This document shows positions 56,081 to 64,000 of a DNA stretch of 64,000 bases, piece after piece. The notes beneath the pieces were generated by a model. It saw only the letters and a program-made list of their open reading frames with translations, was not told where the DNA came from and did not search any database. The stretch is taken from positions 1 through 64,000 of the forward strand of contig REAW01000004.1 in the NCBI GenBank assembly GCA_004293725.1, in the 5' to 3' direction. The stretch is from Curvibacter sp. (lineage in GTDB: Bacteria; Pseudomonadota; Gammaproteobacteria; Burkholderiales; Burkholderiaceae_C). A program made the translations under genes and the position numbers. Numbering within the stretch: the first letter of the stretch is position 1; every line of letters starts with the position of its first letter.

Positions 56081-56140
56081 GCCAAATTGGCCTCTAGCGC
56101 CCGTGCTTATTGCGCGAGTAGCTTCTTTTTTTATAGCATT
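56081..56140 (-). repeat. Dispersed repeat, copy 5 (DUF3460-scpA gap)
   Basis: On the minus strand it reads AATGCTATAAAAAAAGAAGC, then TACTCGCGCAATAAGCACGG and GCGCTAGAGGCCAATTTGG. It is opposite in orientation to the other copies and fills nearly all of the intergenic gap, ending 2 bp before scpA. Confidence 0.82.
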
Positions 56141-56142
56141 CC

Positions 56143-56991
56143 ATGACACCCATCGCTGCGCACGACGGCGCTGATGCAGCCCGTATTGCCGCCATGCCCG
56201 AGGTGGTAGACCAGGTAGCGTTGGCGCGCCTGTATGGCGAGCCGCTGTTTGCCATGCCTCAGGATTTGTACATCCCGCCGGACGCGCTAGAGGTGTTTCT
56301 GGAGGCTTTTGAGGGCCCGCTGGACTTGCTGCTCTACCTGATCCGCAAGCAGAACTTCAACATCCTCGACATTCCCATGCTCAGCGTGACCAAGCAGTAC
56401 TTGGTTTATGTGGACCAAATCCGCAAGCGCAACCTTGAGCTTGCTGCCGAATATCTGCTGATGGCGGCCATGCTGATCGAAATCAAATCGCGCATGCTGC
56501 TACCGCCCAAAAAGACGGCAGAGGGTCAGGAAGCCGAAGACCCGCGCGCCGAGCTGGTTCGCCGATTGCTCGAGTACGAGCAAATGAAGCTGGCCGCAGC
56601 CCGCCTGAATGCCGTTCCCCAGTACGGGCGCGATTTTCTGAAAGCCAACGCCCATATCGAGCAAAGCCTGCAACCGCGCTTTCCGGATGTGCATCTGGCG
56701 GACCTGCAGGAGGCTTGGCGCGACATCATGAAGCGTGCGCGACTGGTGCAGCACCACAAAATTAGCCGCGAGGAGCTTTCGGTGCGCGAGCACATGAGCA
56801 TCGTTCTCAAGCGGCTCCAGGGCCAACGTTTTGTGGGGTTTGAGGACCTGTTCGACTCCAGCATGGGGACGCCGGTGCTGGTAGTGACATTTATTGCCTT
56901 GCTGGAGCTGGCCAAGGAGACGCTGATCGAAATCACCCAGGCAGAAGCCTTTGCGCCCATTTATGTGCGCTTGGCGTATTCACCCACTTGA
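56143..56991 (+). CDS. scpA: Segregation and condensation protein A (ScpA)
   Basis: 282 aa kleisin. After an N-terminal extension of about 45 residues come the conserved FEGPLDLLLYLIRKQNFNIL, YLLMAAMLIEIKSRMLLP, and the winged-helix C-terminus (VTFIALLELAKETLIEITQ). It bridges SMC heads in chromosome condensation. scpB is not adjacent. Confidence 0.95.
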   Translation: MTPIAAHDGADAARIAAMPEVVDQVALARLYGEPLFAMPQDLYIPPDALEVFLEAFEGPLDLLLYLIRKQNFNILDIPMLSVTKQYLVYVDQIRKRNLELAAEYLLMAAMLIEIKSRMLLPPKKTAEGQEAEDPRAELVRRLLEYEQMKLAAARLNAVPQYGRDFLKANAHIEQSLQPRFPDVHLADLQEAWRDIMKRARLVQHHKISREELSVREHMSIVLKRLQGQRFVGFEDLFDSSMGTPVLVVTFIALLELAKETLIEITQAEAFAPIYVRLAYSPT

Positions 56992-57083
56992 CGTGGAATC
57001 TCGCCAACGCGGTCTGCAACTGCGGTTAGTATTCGCCCCACTTTCGCCAAACCCTTGGTTATTCCGATTTTTTGGAGTCCTCT

Positions 57084-57986
57084 ATGGCCCTGAACCCAAC
57101 CGGTGAACAAGCCTCCAGCGCAACCAATGCGACTCCTTACGGCACGCTGCCTCCGGCTTCGGCACCATCAAGCCGCAAGCCCATCAGCTTGCCGCGTATT
57201 CAGGAGATGCATACCCGTGGTGAAAAAATCACCATGCTGACTGCCTATGACGCTACTTTTGCGGCTGTGGCCGATGCCGCCGGTGTGGAATGCATTCTGG
57301 TGGGAGACTCCTTGGGCATGGTGTGCCAAGGACTACACAGCACCGTTGGCGTAAGCCTGCAAGACATGGCCTACCACACCGAAAGTGTGGCCCGTGGGTT
57401 GCGTCGCGCGCAAGGAACGGCATGGCTGATTGGGGATTTGCCCTTTGGCAGCTACCAGGAATCCAAAGAGCAGGCCATTCGCAGCGCCAGTGTGCTGATG
57501 CAGGCCGGAGCCCACATGGTCAAGCTCGAAGGCGGCGGCTGGACAACAGAAGTTGTGCATTTTTTGGTGGAACGCGGCATCCCGGTCTGCGCGCACCTGG
57601 GGCTCACGCCCCAAACGGTGCATGCGTTGGGCGGCTACCGGGTACAAGGCCGGGGCGATGTGGCCTCTGACCTCATGAAGAAACAAGCCCACGCACTGCA
57701 AGATGCGGGCGCCTCCATGGTGGTGCTGGAGATGGTGCCTGCGCCGCTCTCGGCCGAGCTAACGAGGGAGCTCCCACTTTGCGCCACCATCGGCATTGGT
57801 GCTGGCAAAGGGACGGCCGGCCAGGTGCTGGTCTTGCATGACATGCTGGGTGTAAATCTGGGTAAGAACCCCAAGTTCGTGCGTAACTTTATGGCGGAAT
57901 CCAGCAGCATCCGCGGCGCCATGGAAGCCTATGTGGCCGCCGTCAAAAACGGCAGCTTCCCTGACGACACGCTCCATGCCTGGTGA
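57084..57986 (+). CDS. panB: 3-methyl-2-oxobutanoate hydroxymethyltransferase PanB
   Basis: 300 aa. A non-conserved N-terminus of about 35 residues is followed by [49 protein letters not shown] and [15 protein letters not shown]. It makes ketopantoate from ketoisovalerate and methylene-THF. ATG at 57084 with TGGAG upstream; TTG at 57072 is less likely. Forms an operon with panC, 21 bp downstream. Confidence 0.96.
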   Translation: MALNPTGEQASSATNATPYGTLPPASAPSSRKPISLPRIQEMHTRGEKITMLTAYDATFAAVADAAGVECILVGDSLGMVCQGLHSTVGVSLQDMAYHTESVARGLRRAQGTAWLIGDLPFGSYQESKEQAIRSASVLMQAGAHMVKLEGGGWTTEVVHFLVERGIPVCAHLGLTPQTVHALGGYRVQGRGDVASDLMKKQAHALQDAGASMVVLEMVPAPLSAELTRELPLCATIGIGAGKGTAGQVLVLHDMLGVNLGKNPKFVRNFMAESSSIRGAMEAYVAAVKNGSFPDDTLHAW

Positions 57987-58007
57987 AGGCTCACTCCTCC
58001 GAATCCT

Positions 58008-58832
58008 ATGCAACTGATCCACACCATTGACGACCTGCGCACGGCCCTGAGCCAATACCGTCACCCCGCCGTGGTGCCCACGATGGGCAATCTGCACGCG
58101 GGCCACTTGGCCCTGGTTCGACAGGCCAAACCTCTGGGCGATGTAACGGTCAGTACCATTTTTGTGAACCGGTTGCAGTTTGCGCCGCACGAAGACTTCG
58201 ACACCTACCCCCGCACGCTGGAGGCTGACTGCGCACAGCTGGAAGCGGCCGGGTGCGACATTGTGTTTGCACCGTCGGAACAAGAGCTGTACCCGCAGCC
58301 CCAAACCTTCAAAATGCATCCGCCGACCGAGCTGGCGGATATATTGGAAGGCCACTTCCGCCCCGGTTTTTTCATTGGCGTGTGCACGGTAGTCATGAAA
58401 CTGTTGGCCTGTACCCAGGCACGAACGGCCTTGTTTGGCAAAAAAGACTACCAGCAGCTGATGGTGATCCGCAACATGGTGAAGCAATTTGCATTGCCCA
58501 TTGAGGTGGTTGGCGGTGAAACCCAGCGCAACGAAGCGGGCTTGGCCTTGTCGAGCCGCAATGGCTACCTGAGCCCTGCGCAGCGCGAAGAGGCGCTGTT
58601 ACTTTCGGCCACCCTGCGCAAGATAGTCATGGCCTTGCGTACGGGGGAATCTGACGTGGCAAGCCTGGAGCAAGAAGGCATGTTGACTCTGCGTACTGCG
58701 GGTTGGGTGCCTGACTATGTCGCGGTGCGGCGCAGGGTCGATTTGCAACCCGCCCGCAGTGGCGACGCCATGGTGGTACTGGCAGCCGCACGTCTGGGCA
58801 GCACACGGCTGATCGACAACCTGGAAGTCTAA
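58008..58832 (+). CDS. panC: Pantothenate synthetase PanC
   Basis: 274 aa nucleotidylyltransferase fold: PTMGNLHAGHLALV (HxGH-type), FVNRLQFAPHEDF, FGKKDYQQLMVI and LALSSRNGYLSP. It joins pantoate and beta-alanine with ATP to give pantothenate. It follows panB directly. Confidence 0.97.
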   Translation: MQLIHTIDDLRTALSQYRHPAVVPTMGNLHAGHLALVRQAKPLGDVTVSTIFVNRLQFAPHEDFDTYPRTLEADCAQLEAAGCDIVFAPSEQELYPQPQTFKMHPPTELADILEGHFRPGFFIGVCTVVMKLLACTQARTALFGKKDYQQLMVIRNMVKQFALPIEVVGGETQRNEAGLALSSRNGYLSPAQREEALLLSATLRKIVMALRTGESDVASLEQEGMLTLRTAGWVPDYVAVRRRVDLQPARSGDAMVVLAAARLGSTRLIDNLEV

Positions 58833-58859
58833 GGGGCGCGCCTGGCTGCGGCGCGGCGC

Positions 58860-59441
58860 TTATTTGTTGTAGCGGAAGACGATGGCGTCTAGCTGCATGG
58901 CCCGGATTTTTTTGGCCGCTGCGTCAGCCTTGGCCTTGGTAGGAAAACCGCCCACGCGTACGCGCACCAGTTTCCCCACATTGGTTTCCAGTAACTCGGT
59001 GTAGGCGGGTAGACCGGCCATGTCCAGTTTCTGAAATGCATTGCTCGCATTGCTAGGAACGGCAAAGAGGCCCACATTGATGTAGAAGCCCTTCTCCATC
59101 TTTACCGGGCCAGCCGATTTAGGGGGTGTGGCCGGGGCGGCCATCGGTTTGGTTTCGGGTGGCAAACTGGCCATGGGCGAAGCCTCCGCACGGGCTGGCT
59201 CTGCCACCGCCGTACTGGTCACGATGGGCGTGAGCTCTACTGTGTCTGCGGAAGTCGCGGGCGGCAGGGTCGCCACAATGGGGGTGAGCGCAGGTTCAGG
59301 CTCCTTGTCACCCCAAAACGTCAACGACTTGGGCCAAATGGCGCAACCGGATAGCAACAGCGCACAGGCCACGGAAACGCCCGCCATCAGGCTGCTGCGC
59401 AACATGCGTTTAGGACGTGAAAAAGTCGACAGAGTGGTCAT
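58860..59441 (-). CDS. SPOR-domain lipoprotein
   Basis: 193 aa. Lipobox LLLSGC at about residues 29-34 after a hydrophobic signal sequence, a Pro/Ala/Thr-rich linker (about 45-110), and a C-terminal SPOR domain (KGFYINVGLFAVPSNASNAF, RVRVGGFPTKAKADAAAKKI). SPOR domains bind denuded septal peptidoglycan, so it probably localises to the division site. ATG at 59441; longer readings are rejected because they bury the signal peptide. Confidence 0.88.
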   Translation of the reverse strand: MTTLSTFSRPKRMLRSSLMAGVSVACALLLSGCAIWPKSLTFWGDKEPEPALTPIVATLPPATSADTVELTPIVTSTAVAEPARAEASPMASLPPETKPMAAPATPPKSAGPVKMEKGFYINVGLFAVPSNASNAFQKLDMAGLPAYTELLETNVGKLVRVRVGGFPTKAKADAAAKKIRAMQLDAIVFRYNK

Positions 59442-59552
59442 AGGGCGATGCTTTCTGAAAGGGGCCACGGCATGCAGGTGCGTGTGCGTCAGTTCCAAAA
59501 TGTACCGCATGCCCAGGCCGGTGCGAGCGCACACTGACCTGGAAACAACAAC

Positions 59553-60044
59553 CTACATAAACCGGTCCAAAATTTTCTTACTGTGGGCATCCAGCGCAAA
59601 CTGATCGCGCACAAGGTATTGAATGCCATGTGCATCGGCAATTAGCAAGCCGTTTTCCTTACCAATGCGGCGAATATCTTCGTCACCACGCAACACAAAC
59701 TCGGTATTCCCGCGGTCCGTCTCGACCGCCCAGGTGCAGGGAGTGGAGTAACTGGTGACGGACACGATGCGTATCACGACGGGCATAAACTCACGCGTAG
59801 AAAGCTCTGCCCGAATCAAGTCCTGCGCTGGCTGGGCTACGTCCGCCAGCAGGTCTACCCAAGCCACTTCCTTGCCATCGGTGCTCACCAGAGAGATTCC
59901 GTTGTCGGGCGACTGAATGGGGAAGGCCCGTACGGGAACAACGCCCTCAAATACTTCCCCCGCTTCATTGGTCAACACCAGCTTGCCAAACGGCGTGCGC
60001 TCCAACGTAAAGCAGCTGGCAACCACGGTGTACAGAGCACTCAT
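59553..60044 (-). CDS. Cyanophycin metabolism-associated DUF1854 protein
   Basis: 163 aa DUF1854: RTPFGKLVLTNEAGEVFEGV, PVRAFPIQSPDNGISLVSTD, EFMPVVIRIVSVTSYSTPCT and LIADAHGIQYLVRD. This family is consistently found beside cyanophycin synthetases and an ABC exporter. The start overlaps the ABC gene stop by 4 nt. No enzymatic motif is evident; it may be a soluble accessory of the exporter. Confidence 0.88.
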   Translation of the reverse strand: MSALYTVVASCFTLERTPFGKLVLTNEAGEVFEGVVPVRAFPIQSPDNGISLVSTDGKEVAWVDLLADVAQPAQDLIRAELSTREFMPVVIRIVSVTSYSTPCTWAVETDRGNTEFVLRGDEDIRRIGKENGLLIADAHGIQYLVRDQFALDAHSKKILDRFM

Positions 60045-62302
60045 GCGGATTCCTCGAGCAGGTTGTTGTTGCGCGCCTGCGCTTGGTACAGGTTGTAATA
60101 CGCGCCTTGTGCAGCCATCAGCACATCGTGTGTCCCCTCTTCCACCACCCGCCCCCGGTCCAGCACCACCAGGCGGTCAGCCCGGTGCAGGGTAGACAGA
60201 CGATGGGCAATGGCGATGGTGGTGCGGCCTTGCACTAAATTCTCCAGCGCTTTCTGGATTTCTTTCTCGGTCTCCGAGTCCACCGACGAAGTGGCTTCGT
60301 CCAAAATCAAAATGCGCGGATCAATCAGCAGTGCGCGCGCAATGGAGATGCGTTGCCGCTCGCCGCCCGAGAGGCCTTGGCCACGTTCGCCCACCATGGA
60401 GTCGTACCCCTGTGGCAAACGCAAAATGAACTCATGCGCGTGCGCCGCGCGGGCAGCCGCAATGATCTCGGCCTGCGTGGCGTGCGGCTTGCCGTACGCA
60501 ATGTTGTCTGCGATGGTCCCAAAGAACAAAAAAGGCTCCTGCAGCACCAGCCCAATGTTCTGGCGGTAGTCCGAAATCGCAAAGGACCGGATGTCCACAC
60601 CATCCACCAGGATGGCACCCTCGGACACATCGTAAAAGCGGCAAATCAGGTTGACCAACGTACTCTTGCCTGAGCCGCTGTGGCCTACCAGACCAATCAT
60701 TTCGCCGGGTGCAATCTTCAAATTGATACCACGGTTTACTTCGCGATTGCCATACCGGAAACCTACATCGCGCACCTCGATACTGCTTTGCACCTGGCCC
60801 ATGGGCACCGGGTTTAGGGGTTCTGGCACGCTGGACACGTGGTCCAGAATGTCAAAAATGCGTTTGGCAGCGGAGGCCGACTTTTGTGTAACCGAGACGA
60901 TGCGGCTCATGGAGTCGAGTCGGCCATAGAAGCGGCTGATATAGGCGATGAAGGCAGTGAGCACGCCCACGGTGATATCGCCCTTGGACACCTGCCAGAT
61001 ACCAAAGGCCCAAACGACCAATAGGCCCAACTCGGTCAAAAACGACACGCTTGGCGAGAACAGTGACCAGATTTTGTTGATGCGGTCGTTCACTGCCAAG
61101 TTGTGTTTGTTGGCCTCTCTGAAGCGAGCGGCTTCGCGCTTTTCCTGCGCAAACGCCTTCACCACCCGTACACCCGGGATGGTGTCGGCCAGCACGTTGG
61201 TCACTTCACCCCAGACGCGGTCAATCTTCTCAAAGCCCGTGCGCAGACGATCGCGCACAAAGTGAATCATCCAGGCAATAAAAGGGAGTGGCACCAGGGT
61301 CACCAACGCCAGCCAGGGGTTGATGGAGAACAAGATGATGGCCGTCATGGTCAACATGATCACGTCGGTGGCGAAATCCAGCAAATGCAGGGACAGGAAC
61401 ACACAAATGCGGTCACTCTCGCTGCCAATGCGCGACATCAGGTCGCCGGTACGCTTACCGCCAAAATACTCGAGTGAGAGTCGCAAAAGATGCTCGTAGG
61501 TGGTGGTACGCAAATCCGCCCCAATCCGCTCCGACACCAGGGCAAGGATGTATGTTTTTGCCCAGCTCAGTATCCAGGCCAGCAAGGCAGATCCCAGCAG
61601 CCCGCTCATGTACAGGGTCACGAGCTTGGGGTCTATCTGCTGTCCGTTCTGAAAGGGGATCAGTACGTTGTCCATGATGGGCATGGTCAGATACGGTGGC
61701 ACCAAGGTGGCCGCGGTACCCAGCAGCGTGAGCACAAAGCCCAACAGCAGTTGCCCACGGTAGGGTCTGGCAAAGCGCCACAACCGAAACAAGGTCCAAG
61801 TGCTGGGCGGGGTATGGACCACCTTGGTACACACCGGGCACTGCTCCTGATCTGCTTCCAGTGGCGCCTTGCAGCTCGGGCAGACCTGCGTAAGCGCTTG
61901 TAGAAGCGGGCGACCCGACACTGTGCTCTCTAGTTGGGCCTGAAACTGATCCACCAAGCGCAGGGCATGCAGGTTTTGGCCCAGCGTGAAGCGCCAAGTT
62001 CCTTGGAGGCCGGAGGCGTCTATCAAATTCAAATGCCCCACGCCAGCGTGGTCGTAGTGCTGCAGGGTTTGCCCATCTTGCAAGTCCCAAGACTGCCAAG
62101 GCGCGTCGGGGCCTGCCTGACTCAACAGACGCCAGTTGGTAACCAGCACCAACCCCTTGACGAAGCGCAACTGGGTATCAAGGTCAACCTCCAGCGAGGC
62201 CAATACGTTCTCTTGGGATCGCAGCTGCTGCTGCACAAGGGCACGCCATTGAGGAGCAAGCTCTCCAGGCAGCATAGAAACAGCAAGGGCGTCAGGGATC
62301 AT
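60041..62302 (-). CDS. Cyanophycin metabolism-associated ABC transporter (permease-ATPase fusion)
   Basis: 753 aa half-transporter with an unusual front. Residues 1-135 resemble a PH/GRAM-like domain (GLVLVTNWRLLS), 141-158 form a zinc ribbon (C141, C144, C155, C158), then six membrane helices of the ABCB exporter type (about 185-470) and an ATPase with Walker A GHSGSGKST, signature LSGGERQRISIARAL and Walker B ILILDEATSSVD. It is divergent from cphA. Substrate unknown; its genomic link is to cyanophycin (multi-L-arginyl-poly-aspartate). Confidence 0.9.
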   Translation of the reverse strand: MIPDALAVSMLPGELAPQWRALVQQQLRSQENVLASLEVDLDTQLRFVKGLVLVTNWRLLSQAGPDAPWQSWDLQDGQTLQHYDHAGVGHLNLIDASGLQGTWRFTLGQNLHALRLVDQFQAQLESTVSGRPLLQALTQVCPSCKAPLEADQEQCPVCTKVVHTPPSTWTLFRLWRFARPYRGQLLLGFVLTLLGTAATLVPPYLTMPIMDNVLIPFQNGQQIDPKLVTLYMSGLLGSALLAWILSWAKTYILALVSERIGADLRTTTYEHLLRLSLEYFGGKRTGDLMSRIGSESDRICVFLSLHLLDFATDVIMLTMTAIILFSINPWLALVTLVPLPFIAWMIHFVRDRLRTGFEKIDRVWGEVTNVLADTIPGVRVVKAFAQEKREAARFREANKHNLAVNDRINKIWSLFSPSVSFLTELGLLVVWAFGIWQVSKGDITVGVLTAFIAYISRFYGRLDSMSRIVSVTQKSASAAKRIFDILDHVSSVPEPLNPVPMGQVQSSIEVRDVGFRYGNREVNRGINLKIAPGEMIGLVGHSGSGKSTLVNLICRFYDVSEGAILVDGVDIRSFAISDYRQNIGLVLQEPFLFFGTIADNIAYGKPHATQAEIIAAARAAHAHEFILRLPQGYDSMVGERGQGLSGGERQRISIARALLIDPRILILDEATSSVDSETEKEIQKALENLVQGRTTIAIAHRLSTLHRADRLVVLDRGRVVEEGTHDVLMAAQGAYYNLYQAQARNNNLLEESA

Positions 62303-62451
62303 CTACTTCCAGGGAAATGGTTTAACTCGGGATTTTGCGTCATCCGCGCGCCAAGTCGTCAGGAACAAATCGTCAACACAACTCAGCGCCTGAGCGAAAA
62401 TACATAACGCGCGCCGCGTCACAATGGTGCACCGCCCCTTCTCATATAGCC

Positions 62452-64000
62452 ATGACAGCCAAGAAAACCATCGACATTCTCCGGGTTACCTACCTGCGTG
62501 GCCCCAATATCTGGACCTATCGCCCCGTTATCGAGGCTTGGGTGGACATCGGCAGTCTGGAGGACCACCCCTCCAACACCCTGCCCGGCTTTTACGAGCG
62601 GCTAACTGCCTGGCTACCAGGTCTCATTGAGCACAAATGCAGCCCTGGCGTACGCGGCGGGTTTCTGCAACGCCTGCAAGAGGGAACCTGGGCGGCCCAC
62701 ATCGTGGAGCATGTAGCGTTGGAGGTCCAAAACCTGTCAGGCATGCAAACCAGTTTTGGCAAGGCCCGCCAAACCTCCAAACCCGGTGTCTATAAAGTTG
62801 CATTCCGGACCCGCCAGGAGCAGGTAGGGCGCAAAGCGCTGGTGGTCGCGCGTGATTTGGTGCAGGCCGCCATCAACGACACGGCATTTGACTTGGCGGC
62901 CGAAATCCATGTGTTGCGCGACTTGGTCGATTCGCTGTGCTTGGGGCCCAGTACCTCCAGCATTGTAGATGCAGCCACGGAACGCAGCATTCCCCACATC
63001 CGCCTGACCGAGGGCAATCTGGTTCAGCTCGGCTATGGCAACGCACAGCGTCGCATTTGGACCGCAGAAACCGACCAGACCAGCGCGATCGCCGAAGAAA
63101 TTGCCAGCGACAAGGATTTAACCAAGAGTCTGCTGATGGCGTGCGGTGTACCGGTGCCCGAGGGCGCCTTGGTCAACTCCCCGGAGGCTGCATGGGAAGC
63201 TGCGCAAGACATCGGTATGCCCGTCGCCATCAAGCCGTATGACGGCAACCATGGGCGCGGCGTGTCGCTGGAGTTGATGGACCAAGCCAGCGTGGAGACC
63301 GCCTTCCGGGTGGCCAAGGAACAAAGCGGCGGAAGCGTGATCGTTGAAAAGTTTATCCCGGGAAGTGAGCACCGCCTGCTTGTGGTGGGCAAGTCCGTGG
63401 TGGCGGCATCCCGCGGTGAGTCGGCCTGGGTGGTCGGCGATGGCGCCTCCAGCGTAACGGCGCTGGTTGACCACCAACTCAACACCGACCCACGCCGAGG
63501 CGCTGGCGAAGATGCCCCACTCAACCGTATTGAGCTGGATGACAACCCAGAGGTTGCGCTGGAGTTGGCACGTGCAGGCCTCTCCCCTGCGTCAGTACCC
63601 GCCAAAGACCAAAAAGTGCTGATCCAGCGTAACGGCAACGTAGCATGGGACGTGACCGACCACATGCACCCCAGTGTTGCCGCCACTGCTGCCTTGGCCG
63701 CTCGCGTGGTGGGCCTCGATATTGCGGGCATCGACATGGTGATGGAGGACATCAGCAAACCCATGAAGAGCCAGCGAGGCGCCGTGATTGAGGTGAACGC
63801 CAGCCCTGGGTTACTGGCCCATATCAAACCAGCGAACGGGGAAGGCCGCCCAGTGGGCCGGGCCATCGTAGAGCACCTTTTTGACCCACAGGCAGAGGGC
63901 CGCATTCCGGTGATTGGTATCACCGGCACCCAAAACACCGGCCGTTTGGCACGCTTGGTTGCATGGCTGGTACACATTAGCGGACGCCATGTGGGCCTGG
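62452..64000 (+). CDS. cphA: Cyanophycin synthetase CphA, 5' part, with degenerate Mur-ligase P-loop
   Basis: 516 codons before the window ends. The N-terminal domain (1-160; LRVTYLRGPNIWTYRPVIEA, HIVEHVALEVQN) and ATP-grasp domain (about 215-475; PVAIKPYDGNHGRGVSLEL, VIEVNASPGLLAHI) are intact. At the start of the Mur-ligase domain the P-loop reads GITGTQNTGRLARLV instead of GVTGTNGKTTTT, so the Lys-Thr needed for ATP binding is missing. This suggests a CphA2- or CphA-prime-like enzyme with one working ATP site, perhaps paired with a canonical CphA beyond the edge. Confidence 0.92.
   Translation, partial: MTAKKTIDILRVTYLRGPNIWTYRPVIEAWVDIGSLEDHPSNTLPGFYERLTAWLPGLIEHKCSPGVRGGFLQRLQEGTWAAHIVEHVALEVQNLSGMQTSFGKARQTSKPGVYKVAFRTRQEQVGRKALVVARDLVQAAINDTAFDLAAEIHVLRDLVDSLCLGPSTSSIVDAATERSIPHIRLTEGNLVQLGYGNAQRRIWTAETDQTSAIAEEIASDKDLTKSLLMACGVPVPEGALVNSPEAAWEAAQDIGMPVAIKPYDGNHGRGVSLELMDQASVETAFRVAKEQSGGSVIVEKFIPGSEHRLLVVGKSVVAASRGESAWVVGDGASSVTALVDHQLNTDPRRGAGEDAPLNRIELDDNPEVALELARAGLSPASVPAKDQKVLIQRNGNVAWDVTDHMHPSVAATAALAARVVGLDIAGIDMVMEDISKPMKSQRGAVIEVNASPGLLAHIKPANGEGRPVGRAIVEHLFDPQAEGRIPVIGITGTQNTGRLARLVAWLVHISGRHVGL

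Overview
The window looks like a chromosomal segment of a betaproteobacterium, most likely Burkholderiales/Comamonadaceae (Rhodoferax- or Polaromonas-like). This rests on roughly 60% GC, the gene content (paired DUF1631 genes, DUF3460, a hutHUDIFG operon under HutC, nadAC, panBC next to scpA, a cyanophycin cluster), and a short dispersed repeat of a type common in that family. No rRNA, tRNA, CRISPR array or transposase was recognised.

Layout. 1-6.7 kb (minus strand): a trans-4-hydroxy-L-proline catabolic operon with an epimerase, a three-component D-hydroxyproline dehydrogenase, a DapA-like deaminase, an amino-acid binding protein, a GntR regulator and the start of a semialdehyde dehydrogenase. 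6.8-10 kb: a 2-oxoglutarate/Fe dioxygenase, a hemerythrin, a YitT membrane protein with no conventional start, and an MDR reductase. 10-21 kb (minus strand): a type I restriction-modification locus. About 4.4 kb of accessory defence genes sits between hsdS and hsdR: a HigB/HigA-type toxin-antitoxin pair, a RloA/RloB (AbiL-like) pair, an AbiEi-like DUF6088 protein and a HepT/MntA pair. hsdM is frameshifted, and the hsdS 3' end is duplicated on the far side of the toxin-antitoxin pair. The locus is flanked by two direct copies of the dispersed repeat.

21-24 kb: a three-gene minus-strand set (potassium-type ion channel, core-MetE methionine synthase, serine hydrolase). 24.4-28.9 kb: the general amino-acid ABC transporter aapJQMP plus a small unknown. 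28.9-33.1 kb: a flavin monooxygenase coupled to an M14 amidase, a flavin reductase and a TAXI binding protein. 33.1-39.5 kb: ettA between two DUF1631 paralogues. 39.7-42.5 kb: an RhlE-type helicase whose Gly-rich 3' end overlaps, in another frame, the Rossmann start of the next gene; then a cupin. 42.5-43.8 kb: a small accessory patch with an attC-like site, a zinc-ribbon membrane protein split at a T10 tract, and a VOC protein.

43.8-52 kb (minus strand): the complete histidine-utilisation operon hutC-H-U-D-I-F-G with three HutC-type operators, one facing gloA. 52.2-58.8 kb: gloA, a TfoX-like gene, nadC-nadA, DUF3460, scpA, panB-panC. 58.9-64 kb: a SPOR lipoprotein and a divergent cyanophycin cluster (DUF1854 protein and ABC exporter facing a CphA whose C-terminal Mur-ligase P-loop is degenerate), cut off by the window edge.

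The most unusual features are the nested defence island with the hsdS-tail duplication, the repeat family that enters coding sequence in hsdM and hutI, the helicase/oxidoreductase overlap, and the degenerate CphA. All functions are read from protein sequence and gene order; no searches were run.
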